Shown here: piece by piece, positions 1 to 5,972 of the stretch | How positions within the stretch are numbered: the stretch's first letter is position 1 | Layout of the letters: each line of letters starts with the position of its first letter | Assembly (NCBI GenBank): GCA_029865665.1 | Contig: JARXAV010000020.1 | Location: forward strand, 1 to 8,216 | Direction of reading: 5' to 3' | Length of the DNA stretch: 8,216 bases | From: Flectobacillus sp. | GTDB taxonomy: Bacteria > Bacteroidota > Bacteroidia > Cytophagales > Spirosomataceae | Position numbers and translations under genes: made by a program | The notes under the pieces: generated by a model | Told to the model about the DNA's origin: nothing | Databases searched by the model: none | Seen by the model: the letters and a program-made list of their open reading frames with translations, nothing else

Positions 1-22
1 ACACACCTTCATTTATTTTTAA

Positions 23-661
23 TTAAACTCCCCAAACAGCAGGGTCACGATTCCATTCTTGTAAAGTAATTAATTGACTTTCAGAAACATATTTTTGCTT
101 TACAGCTTCTTCAACCAATGTTTCGTAATTGCTCAAGGTATAAAATTTCAAGCCTTTTTCAGCAAAGTTATTTACTGCAACGTCGAATCCATAAGTGAAA
201 ATGGCAACCATACCCAATACATTAGCACCGGCTTCTCTTAATGCTTCAACGGCTTTCAATGAGCTACCACCCGTAGAAACTAAGTCTTCGATTAATACTA
301 CTTTCTGTCCAGGTTTTAATTTTCCTTCAATTTGATTGCCCATTCCATGTTTTTTAGGTTCTGGACGAACATAACAGAACGGTAAGTCTAACCAGTCTGC
401 CACTAAAGCTCCTTGAGCAATCCCAGCAGTTGCAACACCAGCAATGATGTCCACATCTCCCCAATAGGCTTGAACTGCCGCTGCTAAACCATTTTTGATG
501 GCAGTACGTACTTTTGGGAATGAAAGGGTAATACGGTTGTCGCAATAAATTGGAGAATTCCAACCCGAAGCCCATTTGAAAGGCTTATCTGGACTTAATC
601 TTACAGCTTTAACTTCTAGTAGCATAGAGGCTACGTCTTGAGCGAGTGTTTTTTGTTCCAT
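23..661 (-). CDS. pyrE: Orotate phosphoribosyltransferase
   Basis: This 212-residue cytoplasmic enzyme should join orotate to PRPP to give orotidine 5'-monophosphate, the fifth step of de novo pyrimidine synthesis. Visible motifs are the orotate-side stretch FKWASGWNSPIYCDNR (about 28-43), the mobile catalytic loop YVRPEPKKHG (97-106, with R99, K103, K104 and H105), and the PRPP-binding signature VVLIEDLVSTGGSS (121-134). Length is normal for the family. One loop position that is Lys in the enterobacterial enzyme is Pro here (P100); I recall non-Lys residues at this site in other Bacteroidota, so I do not read it as inactivation. The start is the ATG at 661; no Shine-Dalgarno sequence precedes it. 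It diverges from the NUDIX gene at 924, an arrangement common in this phylum. A perfect -7 box (TAATTTTG on the minus strand, 732-739) probably drives it. Confidence 0.97.
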   Translation of the reverse strand: MEQKTLAQDVASMLLEVKAVRLSPDKPFKWASGWNSPIYCDNRITLSFPKVRTAIKNGLAAAVQAYWGDVDIIAGVATAGIAQGALVADWLDLPFCYVRPEPKKHGMGNQIEGKLKPGQKVVLIEDLVSTGGSSLKAVEALREAGANVLGMVAIFTYGFDVAVNNFAEKGLKFYTLSNYETLVEEAVKQKYVSESQLITLQEWNRDPAVWGV

Positions 662-731
662 TTTGTGTTTTTGTTCGTCAGTTTTTAGGGGTTCGGTGTG
701 CCCAACTTCGGCTTAAAATTAAACTTCTTTG

Positions 732-739
732 CAAAATTA
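732..739 (-). promoter_or_regulatory. Candidate -7 promoter element for pyrE
   Basis: Read on the minus strand this is TAATTTTG, an exact fit to the Bacteroidota -7 consensus TAnnTTTG. It would place transcription start near 725 and give a leader of about 65 nt. The partner -33 TTTG is not at the ideal spacing: the nearest exact copy on this strand is at 765-768, 25 nt away instead of 19-20. It mirrors the plus-strand box at 773-780. Confidence 0.45.
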
Positions 740-772
740 GGAAGTATCGGCAATGTTTTGGTAACAAAACCG

Positions 773-780
773 TAATTTTG
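773..780 (+). promoter_or_regulatory. Candidate -7 promoter element for the NUDIX gene
   Basis: TAATTTTG matches TAnnTTTG exactly and points toward the NUDIX gene, leaving a leader of roughly 135 nt. The nearest upstream TTTG (757-760) is only 12 nt away, so the -33 element is not convincing. A promoter closer to the gene cannot be excluded. Confidence 0.35.
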
Positions 781-923
781 CATAAATGAAGTTAATTAAT
801 TGTAAACACTTTGTTTGTAAAACCTTTACTTTACTAAATAAAACCTACTGAATTGTACAAGCGTATCAATGGATAATTGCTTACAAACGTCTTTTTACAA
901 TACTTAGATTCCGAGCCACAAAT

Positions 924-1619
924 ATGCTAATATTTATAGATGATAGACCTGTTCGAGTGATTAGCTCCAAAAAAGCTAAGTCGCTTACAACCACAGAGTT
1001 TGATAATTTTATTGATGCTAAATTAGAGCCTGTACGGCAGGAATTACTTGAAGGACACGTCCTTATTGTTAATGTATTATTGCCAACGGTTGCTCGGCTT
1101 TTTGCCATTCTGAAAGAAGTTGAATTGCCTTATTTTCAGTCCATTACGTTAGTGTCGGAAGACAAAGATAGCATTGAAGATCAAATAAAGGCTCAGTACA
1201 AAGTTATTAAAGCGGCTGGTGGGGTTGTACGAAACAAAGAAGGGCAATTGCTATTGATGTATCGTTTGAAAAAATGGGATTTACCGAAAGGAAAACTTGA
1301 TAAAGGCGAGTCTTCTAAAATTGCAGGCGTTCGAGAAGTAGAGGAGGAATGTGGTGTTTCGGTGACGTTGGAAAAGAAAATCTGTACGACCTTTCATACA
1401 TACACCTATAAAAATGAGCATATCCTAAAACAAACAAAATGGTATGCCATGGATTTGGTAAGTGACAAAGAAATGAAACCGCAGGTAGAAGAAGATATTG
1501 AAAAATTAGAATGGATGGATAAAAAGCAAGTACATACAGCCATGATTAATACCTACTCTTCTATCCGTTATGTGATAAGACGTTATTTTTATGAGGGAAT
1601 TGACCATTGGGGAGAATAA
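924..1619 (+). CDS. NUDIX hydrolase with N-terminal domain
   Basis: A 231-residue NUDIX-superfamily protein, expected to hydrolyse a nucleoside diphosphate linked to another moiety (X) in the cytoplasm; the substrate cannot be named from sequence. The NUDIX box runs from G123 to V145 and fits GX5EX7REUXEEXGU fully: G123, E129, then REVEEECGV at 137-145, with the metal-binding glutamates E138, E141 and E142. The box sits in a normal NUDIX fold (about 93-225), preceded by AAGGVVRNKEGQLLLM. The first ~90 residues form a separate alpha/beta region that I recall as typical of the pyrE-linked NUDIX proteins of Bacteroidota, not a plain MutT. The ATG at 924 is used because there is no better start and the N-terminal sequence reads as genuine beta strand (MLIFIDD). 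No Shine-Dalgarno is present. An intrinsic terminator follows 15 nt after the stop. Confidence 0.93.
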   Translation: MLIFIDDRPVRVISSKKAKSLTTTEFDNFIDAKLEPVRQELLEGHVLIVNVLLPTVARLFAILKEVELPYFQSITLVSEDKDSIEDQIKAQYKVIKAAGGVVRNKEGQLLLMYRLKKWDLPKGKLDKGESSKIAGVREVEEECGVSVTLEKKICTTFHTYTYKNEHILKQTKWYAMDLVSDKEMKPQVEEDIEKLEWMDKKQVHTAMINTYSSIRYVIRRYFYEGIDHWGE

Positions 1620-1634
1620 CAAACTATTTTGCAG

Positions 1635-1660
1635 AAAGCGGTGGAAACATCGCTTTTTTT
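1635..1660 (+). terminator. Intrinsic terminator of the NUDIX gene
   Basis: AAAGCG (1635-1640) pairs with CGCTTT (1651-1656) around a 10-nt loop, and the stem runs into seven consecutive T (1654-1660). It begins 15 nt after the NUDIX stop codon, so the serine hydrolase downstream is probably transcribed separately. Confidence 0.75.
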
Positions 1661-1737
1661 ATGAGTATTATTTTAGCGTAACGTCTCTTTAATAATTACA
1701 CAAGACTCATCTGTCCAAATTATTTAACAAGTATCCT

Positions 1738-2988
1738 ATGAAAAAAATCCTTTTGTTGTGTTTAATCACAAGCTGTTGTTTCGCCCAACGTCCTCAAACG
1801 TTTATTACTGGACAAGCACCCGAAAAAGTGGGAATATCTGCCGAACGTTTAGCTCGTGTGGAGACGCTAATTAATGAGAAAATTGCTGAAAAACGTATTC
1901 CTGGGGCAGTCGTATTTGCTGCACGTCATGGGCAAGTGGTGATGGACAAAGCCTTTGGAATGAATGACATAGAGGCAAAAAAGGCGATGAAGAAAAATGA
2001 CATTTTTAGAATGATGTCAATGAGCAAAGCCATTACTTCGATTGCCGTTATGATGTTGTATGAAGAAGGTCGCTTTAATTTGGATGATCCAATTTCTAAA
2101 TTTATTCCAGCCTTTAAAAATCCTCAGATTTTAGATAGTATCAGTAAAAAAGATAGTTCTTACATAACGCATCCTGCTAAAAAGGAAATTACGATTCGTC
2201 ATTTATTGTCGCATACTGCTGGAATTCCTTATCAGTTTGAGCCTCATAGAAAAGCGAATATTCCTTTTTATTTTTCCGTGAAAAATGAAACCATCGCACA
2301 AACAATGAATCGTTTGGCGGCGTTACCAAAACTTCACGAACCTGGAGAACGCTTTACTTATGGCTTAAATACCGATGTGTTGGGCTATTTTGTAGAAGTG
2401 ATTTCGGGGATGCCTTTTGACCAATTTTTGAAGAAAAGAATCTTCGAACCTTTAGCCATGAATGACACTGGTTTTTACATTGAGGATGCTAAAAAAGATC
2501 GTTTGGTGAAAGTTTATGAAGAAGTTGGGAAAGAACCTGGCATATCTCCTAAAGCGAGTTCTGAATGGACTGATTATCCAATTTCAGGAGCAAGAACGTA
2601 TTTTTCAGGTGGAGCTGGGTTAACTTCTACGGCACAGGATTATGCTAAAATCTGTCAGCTATTGTTGAATAATGGCGTTTTTAACAACAAACGCTTACTC
2701 AGTAGAAAGACGGTAGAGTTAATGACGATGAATCAAATTGGCGATTTAACCTTGAGAGATCATAAGAACAAATTTGGTTTAGGCTTTGAGATTTATACCG
2801 AAACAGGACACGCCAAATTACCAAGTTCGGCTGGGGCTTTTCAGTGGGGAGGGATGTACTATACGCATTACCATATTGACCCAAAAGAAGACTTAATTTT
2901 AGTAGTTTTGTTCCAGATTTTCCCTTCAAAAGGCTGGGGAATCGAAAAACAAGTAGAACAACTTATAGAACAAGCAATTATTGACTAA
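1738..2988 (+). CDS. Exported serine hydrolase, class C beta-lactamase family
   Basis: A 416-residue protein of the beta-lactamase/penicillin-binding-protein-like (PF00144) superfamily; members are esterases, D-amino-acid peptidases or transpeptidase relatives more often than true beta-lactamases. The nucleophile motif SxxK is S94-M-S-K97 (in MMSMSKAIT), followed by HLLSHTAGIPY (155-165). The second motif appears as Y208-G-L-N211 in FTYGLNTDVLG, with Y208 the likely general base. The GGAGLTSTAQDYA block (291-303) and FQWGGMYYTHYHIDPKED (368-385) take the place of the KTG strand, a pattern typical of EstB-like esterases. The N-terminus (MKKILLLCLITSCCFAQ) is a short export signal: either type I cleavage after A16 or a lipoprotein site at C13 (ITSC). 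It therefore acts in the periplasm or is anchored to a membrane. The gene stands alone between two likely terminators. Family is firm; substrate unknown. Confidence 0.92.
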   Translation: MKKILLLCLITSCCFAQRPQTFITGQAPEKVGISAERLARVETLINEKIAEKRIPGAVVFAARHGQVVMDKAFGMNDIEAKKAMKKNDIFRMMSMSKAITSIAVMMLYEEGRFNLDDPISKFIPAFKNPQILDSISKKDSSYITHPAKKEITIRHLLSHTAGIPYQFEPHRKANIPFYFSVKNETIAQTMNRLAALPKLHEPGERFTYGLNTDVLGYFVEVISGMPFDQFLKKRIFEPLAMNDTGFYIEDAKKDRLVKVYEEVGKEPGISPKASSEWTDYPISGARTYFSGGAGLTSTAQDYAKICQLLLNNGVFNNKRLLSRKTVELMTMNQIGDLTLRDHKNKFGLGFEIYTETGHAKLPSSAGAFQWGGMYYTHYHIDPKEDLILVVLFQIFPSKGWGIEKQVEQLIEQAIID

Positions 2989-3008
2989 TTTATTGCAAGG
3001 AAATGGGC

Positions 3009-3024
3009 AAAAAAGCGAGCTTTT
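3009..3024 (+). terminator. Weak hairpin after the serine hydrolase gene
   Basis: AAAAG (3011-3015) can pair with CTTTT (3020-3024) around CGAG, lying about 20 nt past the stop codon. The stem is short and AT-rich and the T-run is part of the stem, so it would be a poor terminator. Placement just upstream of the rpsU promoter is its main support. Confidence 0.3.
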
Positions 3025-3034
3025 AACTAAAATG

Positions 3035-3066
3035 TTTGTGTAAATGCTTATTACTTTTTATCTTTG
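3035..3066 (+). promoter_or_regulatory. Bacteroidota-type promoter of rpsU
   Basis: The -33 element TTTG (3035-3038) and the -7 element TATCTTTG (3059-3066) are separated by 20 nt, an almost ideal match to the TTTG-N19-20-TAnnTTTG promoter used by the primary sigma factor of this phylum. Transcription should start near 3071-3074, about 32-35 nt before the ATG of rpsU. It rules out the upstream in-frame TTG at 3064 as a start, because that codon lies inside the -7 box. Confidence 0.85.
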
Positions 3067-3105
3067 CACCTCAATTCAGTTACAGAAAACAAAAAAATAC
3101 GCAAT

Positions 3106-3300
3106 ATGCTGATTATCACTATCAAAGAAAACGAGTCAATCGACAAAGCTTTAAAAAGATTTAAAAAGAAATTTGAGAAAACGGGTGTTGTTAAACAACT
3201 TCGCAGACGTTCTGCTTTTGAAAAACCATCAATCTCTCGTCGTACAGAGGTTATCCGTGCTAGTTACAAACAACGCATGTACGGTAATTTAGAAGCTTAG
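3106..3300 (+). CDS. rpsU: 30S ribosomal protein S21 (bS21)
   Basis: A 64-residue small-subunit protein that sits near the 3' end of 16S rRNA and takes part in translation initiation. The sequence MLIITIKENESIDKALKRFK followed by a very basic middle (KKKFEKTG, QLRRRSAFEKPS) and SRRTEVIRASYKQRM is characteristic of bS21, and the length matches. I choose the ATG at 3106 and not the in-frame TTG at 3064: the latter falls inside the -7 promoter element, and the conserved protein begins at MLII. No Shine-Dalgarno motif is seen in the leader (GTTACAGAAAACAAAAAAAT region). In Bacteroidota, bS21 with bS18 and bS6 is known to help sequester the anti-Shine-Dalgarno sequence, which agrees with the lack of such motifs across this window. 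A long hairpin lies 20 nt downstream, before xerC. Confidence 0.96.
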   Translation: MLIITIKENESIDKALKRFKKKFEKTGVVKQLRRRSAFEKPSISRRTEVIRASYKQRMYGNLEA

Positions 3301-3320
3301 TATTCTTACATTCGAAATAA

Positions 3321-3386
3321 ATGCTTTTTAAGGATTGGAGATGCGTCTCCAGCTAATCAGCATTCTTATAAAGCATACTATTTTTA
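3321..3386 (+). terminator. Long imperfect hairpin with T-run between rpsU and xerC
   Basis: Three stacked arms pair in order: ATGCTTT (3321-3327) with AAAGCAT (3370-3376); TAAGGAT (3329-3335) with ATTCTTA (3362-3368, one G-T pair); and TGGAGA (3336-3341) with TCTCCA (3346-3351), closing on a TGCG tetraloop. A T-T mismatch separates the first two, and the 10-nt bulge GCTAATCAGC (3352-3361) can form its own 3-bp stem. TTTTT follows at 3381-3385. It could terminate or attenuate rpsU transcription ahead of xerC. The GGAGAtgcgTCTCC core also looks like a dispersed palindromic repeat. Structure is seen; function is inferred. Confidence 0.55.
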
Positions 3387-3412
3387 GATATAGAAATTGA
3401 TTATCTTCGTTT

Positions 3413-4300
3413 ATGAAAACGGAGGTAATCAATTTTTTTTTGCAATATATCAGAAACGAAAAGCGTAGTAGCGAACATACCGTTACTGCTTACGCTAATG
3501 ATATGAATCAGTTTGCCACTTATTTGGCCATGTCTTATGATTTTCATCATCCTCAATTAGCCGATCATCGGATGATTCGCTCGTGGATTGTGTCGTTGGT
3601 CGAACAAAAATTAGAGAATCGGAGTGTGAATCGTAAAATCGCTACTTTACGAAGTTTTTATACGTTCTTACTCAAGAAAAAAGTAATTGAAAAAGATCCC
3701 ATGATTAAGGTTTCGGCCTTAAAAACTCCTAAAAGCTTACCGACCTTTGTGCGTGAAAGTGAGATGGATACGCTCCTTGATGACATTGAGTTTGACGAAG
3801 GTTTCGAAGGGATTAGAGATAAATTGATTTTAGAATTTTTCTACGGTACAGGGGTTCGTTTATCGGAGCTAATAGATTTAAAGGAGCAAGATATTGATTT
3901 TTATAATCGTACCATTTTAGTCACAGGGAAACGGAACAAGCAACGTATTATTCCGTTTACGAATGGATTGGCAGCTTTAATTGAAACATATCGAAACGCT
4001 AAAAACCTAGCTGGTCTCCAGCATGAATATGTATTTGTGACCGAAAAGGGAAATCAAGCCTATCCTGTTATGATTCAACGTATTGTAAAAAAATACCTGA
4101 CCTTGGTGACAACACTTTCTAAAAAGTCTCCGCACGTTTTACGCCACTCGTATGCCACGCATTTATTGAATAATGGTGCCGAACTAACTGCTATTAAGGA
4201 TTTATTGGGACATTCTTCTTTGTCGGCTACACAAGTTTATACCCACAATTCATTTGAAAAAATTAAGAAAATTTACGAACAGGCTCACCCAAAAGCCTAA
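3413..4300 (+). CDS. xerC: Tyrosine recombinase XerC/XerD family
   Basis: A 295-residue site-specific recombinase, most likely one of the Xer proteins that resolve chromosome dimers at dif. The N-terminal core-binding (SAM-like) domain spans about 1-90 (FLQYIRNEKRSSEHTVTAY). The catalytic domain carries the full set: R149 in GTGVRLSEL, K173 in VTGKRNK, H241 and R244 in HVLRHSYATH, H267 in LGHSSL and the nucleophile Y276 in TQVYTH. Length is right for XerC/D; integrases of mobile elements are usually more divergent. The rpsU-xerC order is common in Bacteroidota chromosomes, supporting a housekeeping role. XerC versus XerD cannot be settled from one copy. The ATG at 3413 is the only reasonable start, since an in-frame TGA lies at 3398-3400; no Shine-Dalgarno is present. 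The stop codon is part of a large inverted repeat. Confidence 0.93.
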   Translation: MKTEVINFFLQYIRNEKRSSEHTVTAYANDMNQFATYLAMSYDFHHPQLADHRMIRSWIVSLVEQKLENRSVNRKIATLRSFYTFLLKKKVIEKDPMIKVSALKTPKSLPTFVRESEMDTLLDDIEFDEGFEGIRDKLILEFFYGTGVRLSELIDLKEQDIDFYNRTILVTGKRNKQRIIPFTNGLAALIETYRNAKNLAGLQHEYVFVTEKGNQAYPVMIQRIVKKYLTLVTTLSKKSPHVLRHSYATHLLNNGAELTAIKDLLGHSSLSATQVYTHNSFEKIKKIYEQAHPKA

Positions 4301-4374
4301 CGCTAATTTATCAAGAACTGAAACGGATGTGAAACTAGTTCGTATCCGTTTCAGTTCTTGATTTTATAGCGTTA
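4298..4374 (+). repeat. Large inverted repeat starting in the xerC stop codon
   Basis: A 19-nt arm (4310-4328, ATCAAGAACTGAAACGGAT) is perfectly complementary to 4344-4362 around a 15-nt loop that itself holds AACTAGTT. An outer 8-bp clamp, TAACGCTA (4298-4305) with TAGCGTTA (4367-4374), encloses a small internal loop. The first three bases are the TAA stop of xerC. The 3' side has only four T (4362-4365), all between inner and outer stems, so it is not a textbook terminator, though it could still stop transcription. A miniature mobile or REP-like element is an alternative. Confidence 0.85.
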
Positions 4375-4399
4375 AGTAAGTACAAGAAATTATTTAGCT

Positions 4400-4465
4400 A
4401 AACCTATAAGGTTTTAGTTAAATAGTCTGATTATAAGGTTGTTATAAACTAAACCTTATAGGTTT
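4400..4465. repeat. Pair of inverted 15-nt palindromic repeats
   Basis: AAACCTATAAGGTTT (4400-4414) and AAACCTTATAGGTTT (4451-4465) are exact reverse complements of each other, and each is itself nearly palindromic (AAACC...GGTTT). A third partial copy of the core, TATAAGGTT, lies between them at 4432-4440. The second arm runs into TTTTT. Together they could form either two small hairpins or one large one. Repeats of this style (AAACC-N5-GGTTT) are, as I recall, scattered between genes in many Bacteroidota genomes. I see no gene in the rest of 4301-4605. Confidence 0.75.
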
Positions 4466-4605
4466 TTCCCCCAAGTTATTCTCTCCCACTACTTAGTTGA
4501 AATTATTTATTTGCTAATATTTCTGTACTAAGATAATGGCTTAACCTATTGATTTTGAGTACCTCCTGATAACAAATATACTATTAACTAATAACGTTTT
4601 GCTGC

Positions 4606-5808
4606 TTACATCACATACTGCGTATCTTTTCTCAAAATTTGAAGACGCTCTTTATGATTCGCAGCAATATCCATGAACACGATTCCAGTAGCGGTATAAC
4701 CCAAGTTTTTCACGCCACCAACCTTCATTTCTAAACTATCAATGTATTCATCAAAACAGAAATCAGGGTTGTTTTGAATATAGCTCAAGCAACGTTCGTA
4801 TAATTGCTTTACACGAGCATCTTCCCCATTTTGTGCCAAAGCTAGTGCTGCCCACCCTAGCCAAATCATCCAAATGCCCCCGTTATGATAATGGTGAGGC
4901 TTATTTTTAAAGACAAAAAGATAAAAATTGGCAATTTCTTCCCAATTAGAATCTGTAGGCGTAATAATCGGGTAAAAAACTGAAGGAAATGCCTCTTTGG
5001 ATGTAAATACGTCATCAATCCATTCAAATACACGTTGATTAAATTCATGCTTAATCACTAAGGTTGTAAGCATATTGGCAGGTAAATCAAATACCGTAGA
5101 ATAACCAATGGGCGAGAAACCAGACGCATAGTAAGGGAGGGTTGTCTTTTCGCTAAACCTTTTGTAAGCAACTTGATGGTATTTGATACCTTCTGTGCTG
5201 TAGCTAGGGTCAATAATGTAATTGCCCAAAATAGTTTCTTCTATCTGATTGGCTTTTGCTGTCCAAGAGGCTTCTTCAAAGGTGTTTCCACAGAGGCGTA
5301 ATGCCCAAAGTCGTAAAGCTTGATCGTAAAGTAAATAGCCTTCATACGGATATTCATCTGCCCAGTTGCCGCCTCTCGGCACATAGACCAAATGTCTTTT
5401 GTTATATTCCATCGAATTTAATAATTCGATGGTTTTATGCACTGATTCTTTCCAATCTTCGGCTTGTAAATAGCCTTCTTGTAGTAGTAATCCAATGCCA
5501 ATGAGGTAATAGGTACACGAGTCAATCTTGGCACTGAGTGTACCATAACTAACATGAGTCACCTGTTGCGAATCGAATTGGAAGTTGGAGGCGATTTGCC
5601 CATTGCTACCCTGCGTAGCTTTAAAGTAGTAAAGTGAGGAAATCAATCCATCTATAATGGTTTGATTTTCAGCCAGCAACCCTGCTATACCAGACATCAC
5701 AGCATCTCGTGCAAACACAGCATTATAATTGCCTTCGTTGCTCAAGGATGCTCTAATACCAAAAGGGGTGCATAGCTTTTCGAGTAATTGAATAGCTTGC
5801 GTTTTCAA
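4606..5808 (-). CDS. Glycosidase-like protein with (alpha/alpha)6 fold
   Basis: A 400-residue cytoplasmic protein without signal peptide that resembles six-hairpin glycosidases, such as the catalytic part of amylo-alpha-1,6-glucosidase and GH100 neutral invertase; it probably cleaves an alpha-glucoside or sucrose-like sugar. Supporting segments are TPFGIRAS (14-21), YNAVFARDA (28-36), KIDSCTYYLIGIG (94-106), NWADEYPYEGYLLYDQALRLWAL (148-170) and YHNGGIWMIWLGWAALAL (307-324). Acidic residues D35, D96, D151 and E354 (in FDEY) are candidates for catalysis, with D151 in the WAD segment the best placed by analogy; I cannot assign acid and base with certainty. The initiator appears to be TTG at 5808: no in-frame ATG lies between the upstream stop and the conserved start of the domain, and the first internal Met (38) is too late. 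It stands alone, with no sugar transporter or regulator beside it. A 22-nt palindrome lies 30 nt upstream. Confidence 0.72.
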   Translation of the reverse strand: MKTQAIQLLEKLCTPFGIRASLSNEGNYNAVFARDAVMSGIAGLLAENQTIIDGLISSLYYFKATQGSNGQIASNFQFDSQQVTHVSYGTLSAKIDSCTYYLIGIGLLLQEGYLQAEDWKESVHKTIELLNSMEYNKRHLVYVPRGGNWADEYPYEGYLLYDQALRLWALRLCGNTFEEASWTAKANQIEETILGNYIIDPSYSTEGIKYHQVAYKRFSEKTTLPYYASGFSPIGYSTVFDLPANMLTTLVIKHEFNQRVFEWIDDVFTSKEAFPSVFYPIITPTDSNWEEIANFYLFVFKNKPHHYHNGGIWMIWLGWAALALAQNGEDARVKQLYERCLSYIQNNPDFCFDEYIDSLEMKVGGVKNLGYTATGIVFMDIAANHKERLQILRKDTQYVM

Positions 5809-5838
5809 GATCTTATTATTTATAAAAATGGTTTACAT

Positions 5839-5860
5839 CACACGCCTAATTAGGCGTGTG
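5839..5860 (-). promoter_or_regulatory. Perfect 22-nt palindrome upstream of the glycosidase gene
   Basis: CACACGCCTAA (5839-5849) is mirrored exactly by TTAGGCGTGTG (5850-5860). Weaker outer arms TTTACA (5832-5837) and TGTAAA (5866-5871) extend the symmetry. It lies 31 nt before the TTG start, just downstream of a weak minus-strand -7-like TAAATTTA (5868-5875). It could be an operator for the glycosidase gene. It could equally be the terminator of the preceding minus-strand gene, as the GC-rich 8-9-bp stem would close on an AATT or TAATTA loop; however the T-run on that strand begins only about 10 nt later. Confidence is for the palindrome being functional. Confidence 0.6.
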
Positions 5861-5972
5861 AATGGTGTAAATTTAGTATTTTTTACAATAACAAATCTTG
5901 TTTTAGTGAAATTTTAAGGAGATATTAATTTATGTCTTATTATGATAAATGGAGTGTAAAGGGTGTATTAGC

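Noticed and set aside
1738..2988. A true antibiotic-resistance beta-lactamase
   Set aside because: The Y-x-N motif is replaced by YGLN and the KTG strand by a WGG-type segment, which fits the EstB-like esterase/peptidase branch better; resistance cannot be inferred.
3064..3105. N-terminal extension of ribosomal protein S21 from a TTG
   Set aside because: The TTG is part of the -7 promoter box, and the conserved protein begins at the ATG at 3106.
3402..3409. TATCTTCG as a promoter -7 box for xerC
   Set aside because: It has one mismatch, no proper -33 partner, and would place the transcript start within the start codon; only a leaderless transcript would save it.
3413..4300. Phage or integrative-element integrase
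   Set aside because: Its length, complete Xer-type motifs and position after rpsU fit the housekeeping recombinase; no other phage or mobilisation genes, tRNA attachment site or direct repeats are seen.
4298..4465. CRISPR array
   Set aside because: The repeats are inverted palindromes rather than regularly spaced direct repeats, and no cas genes are present.
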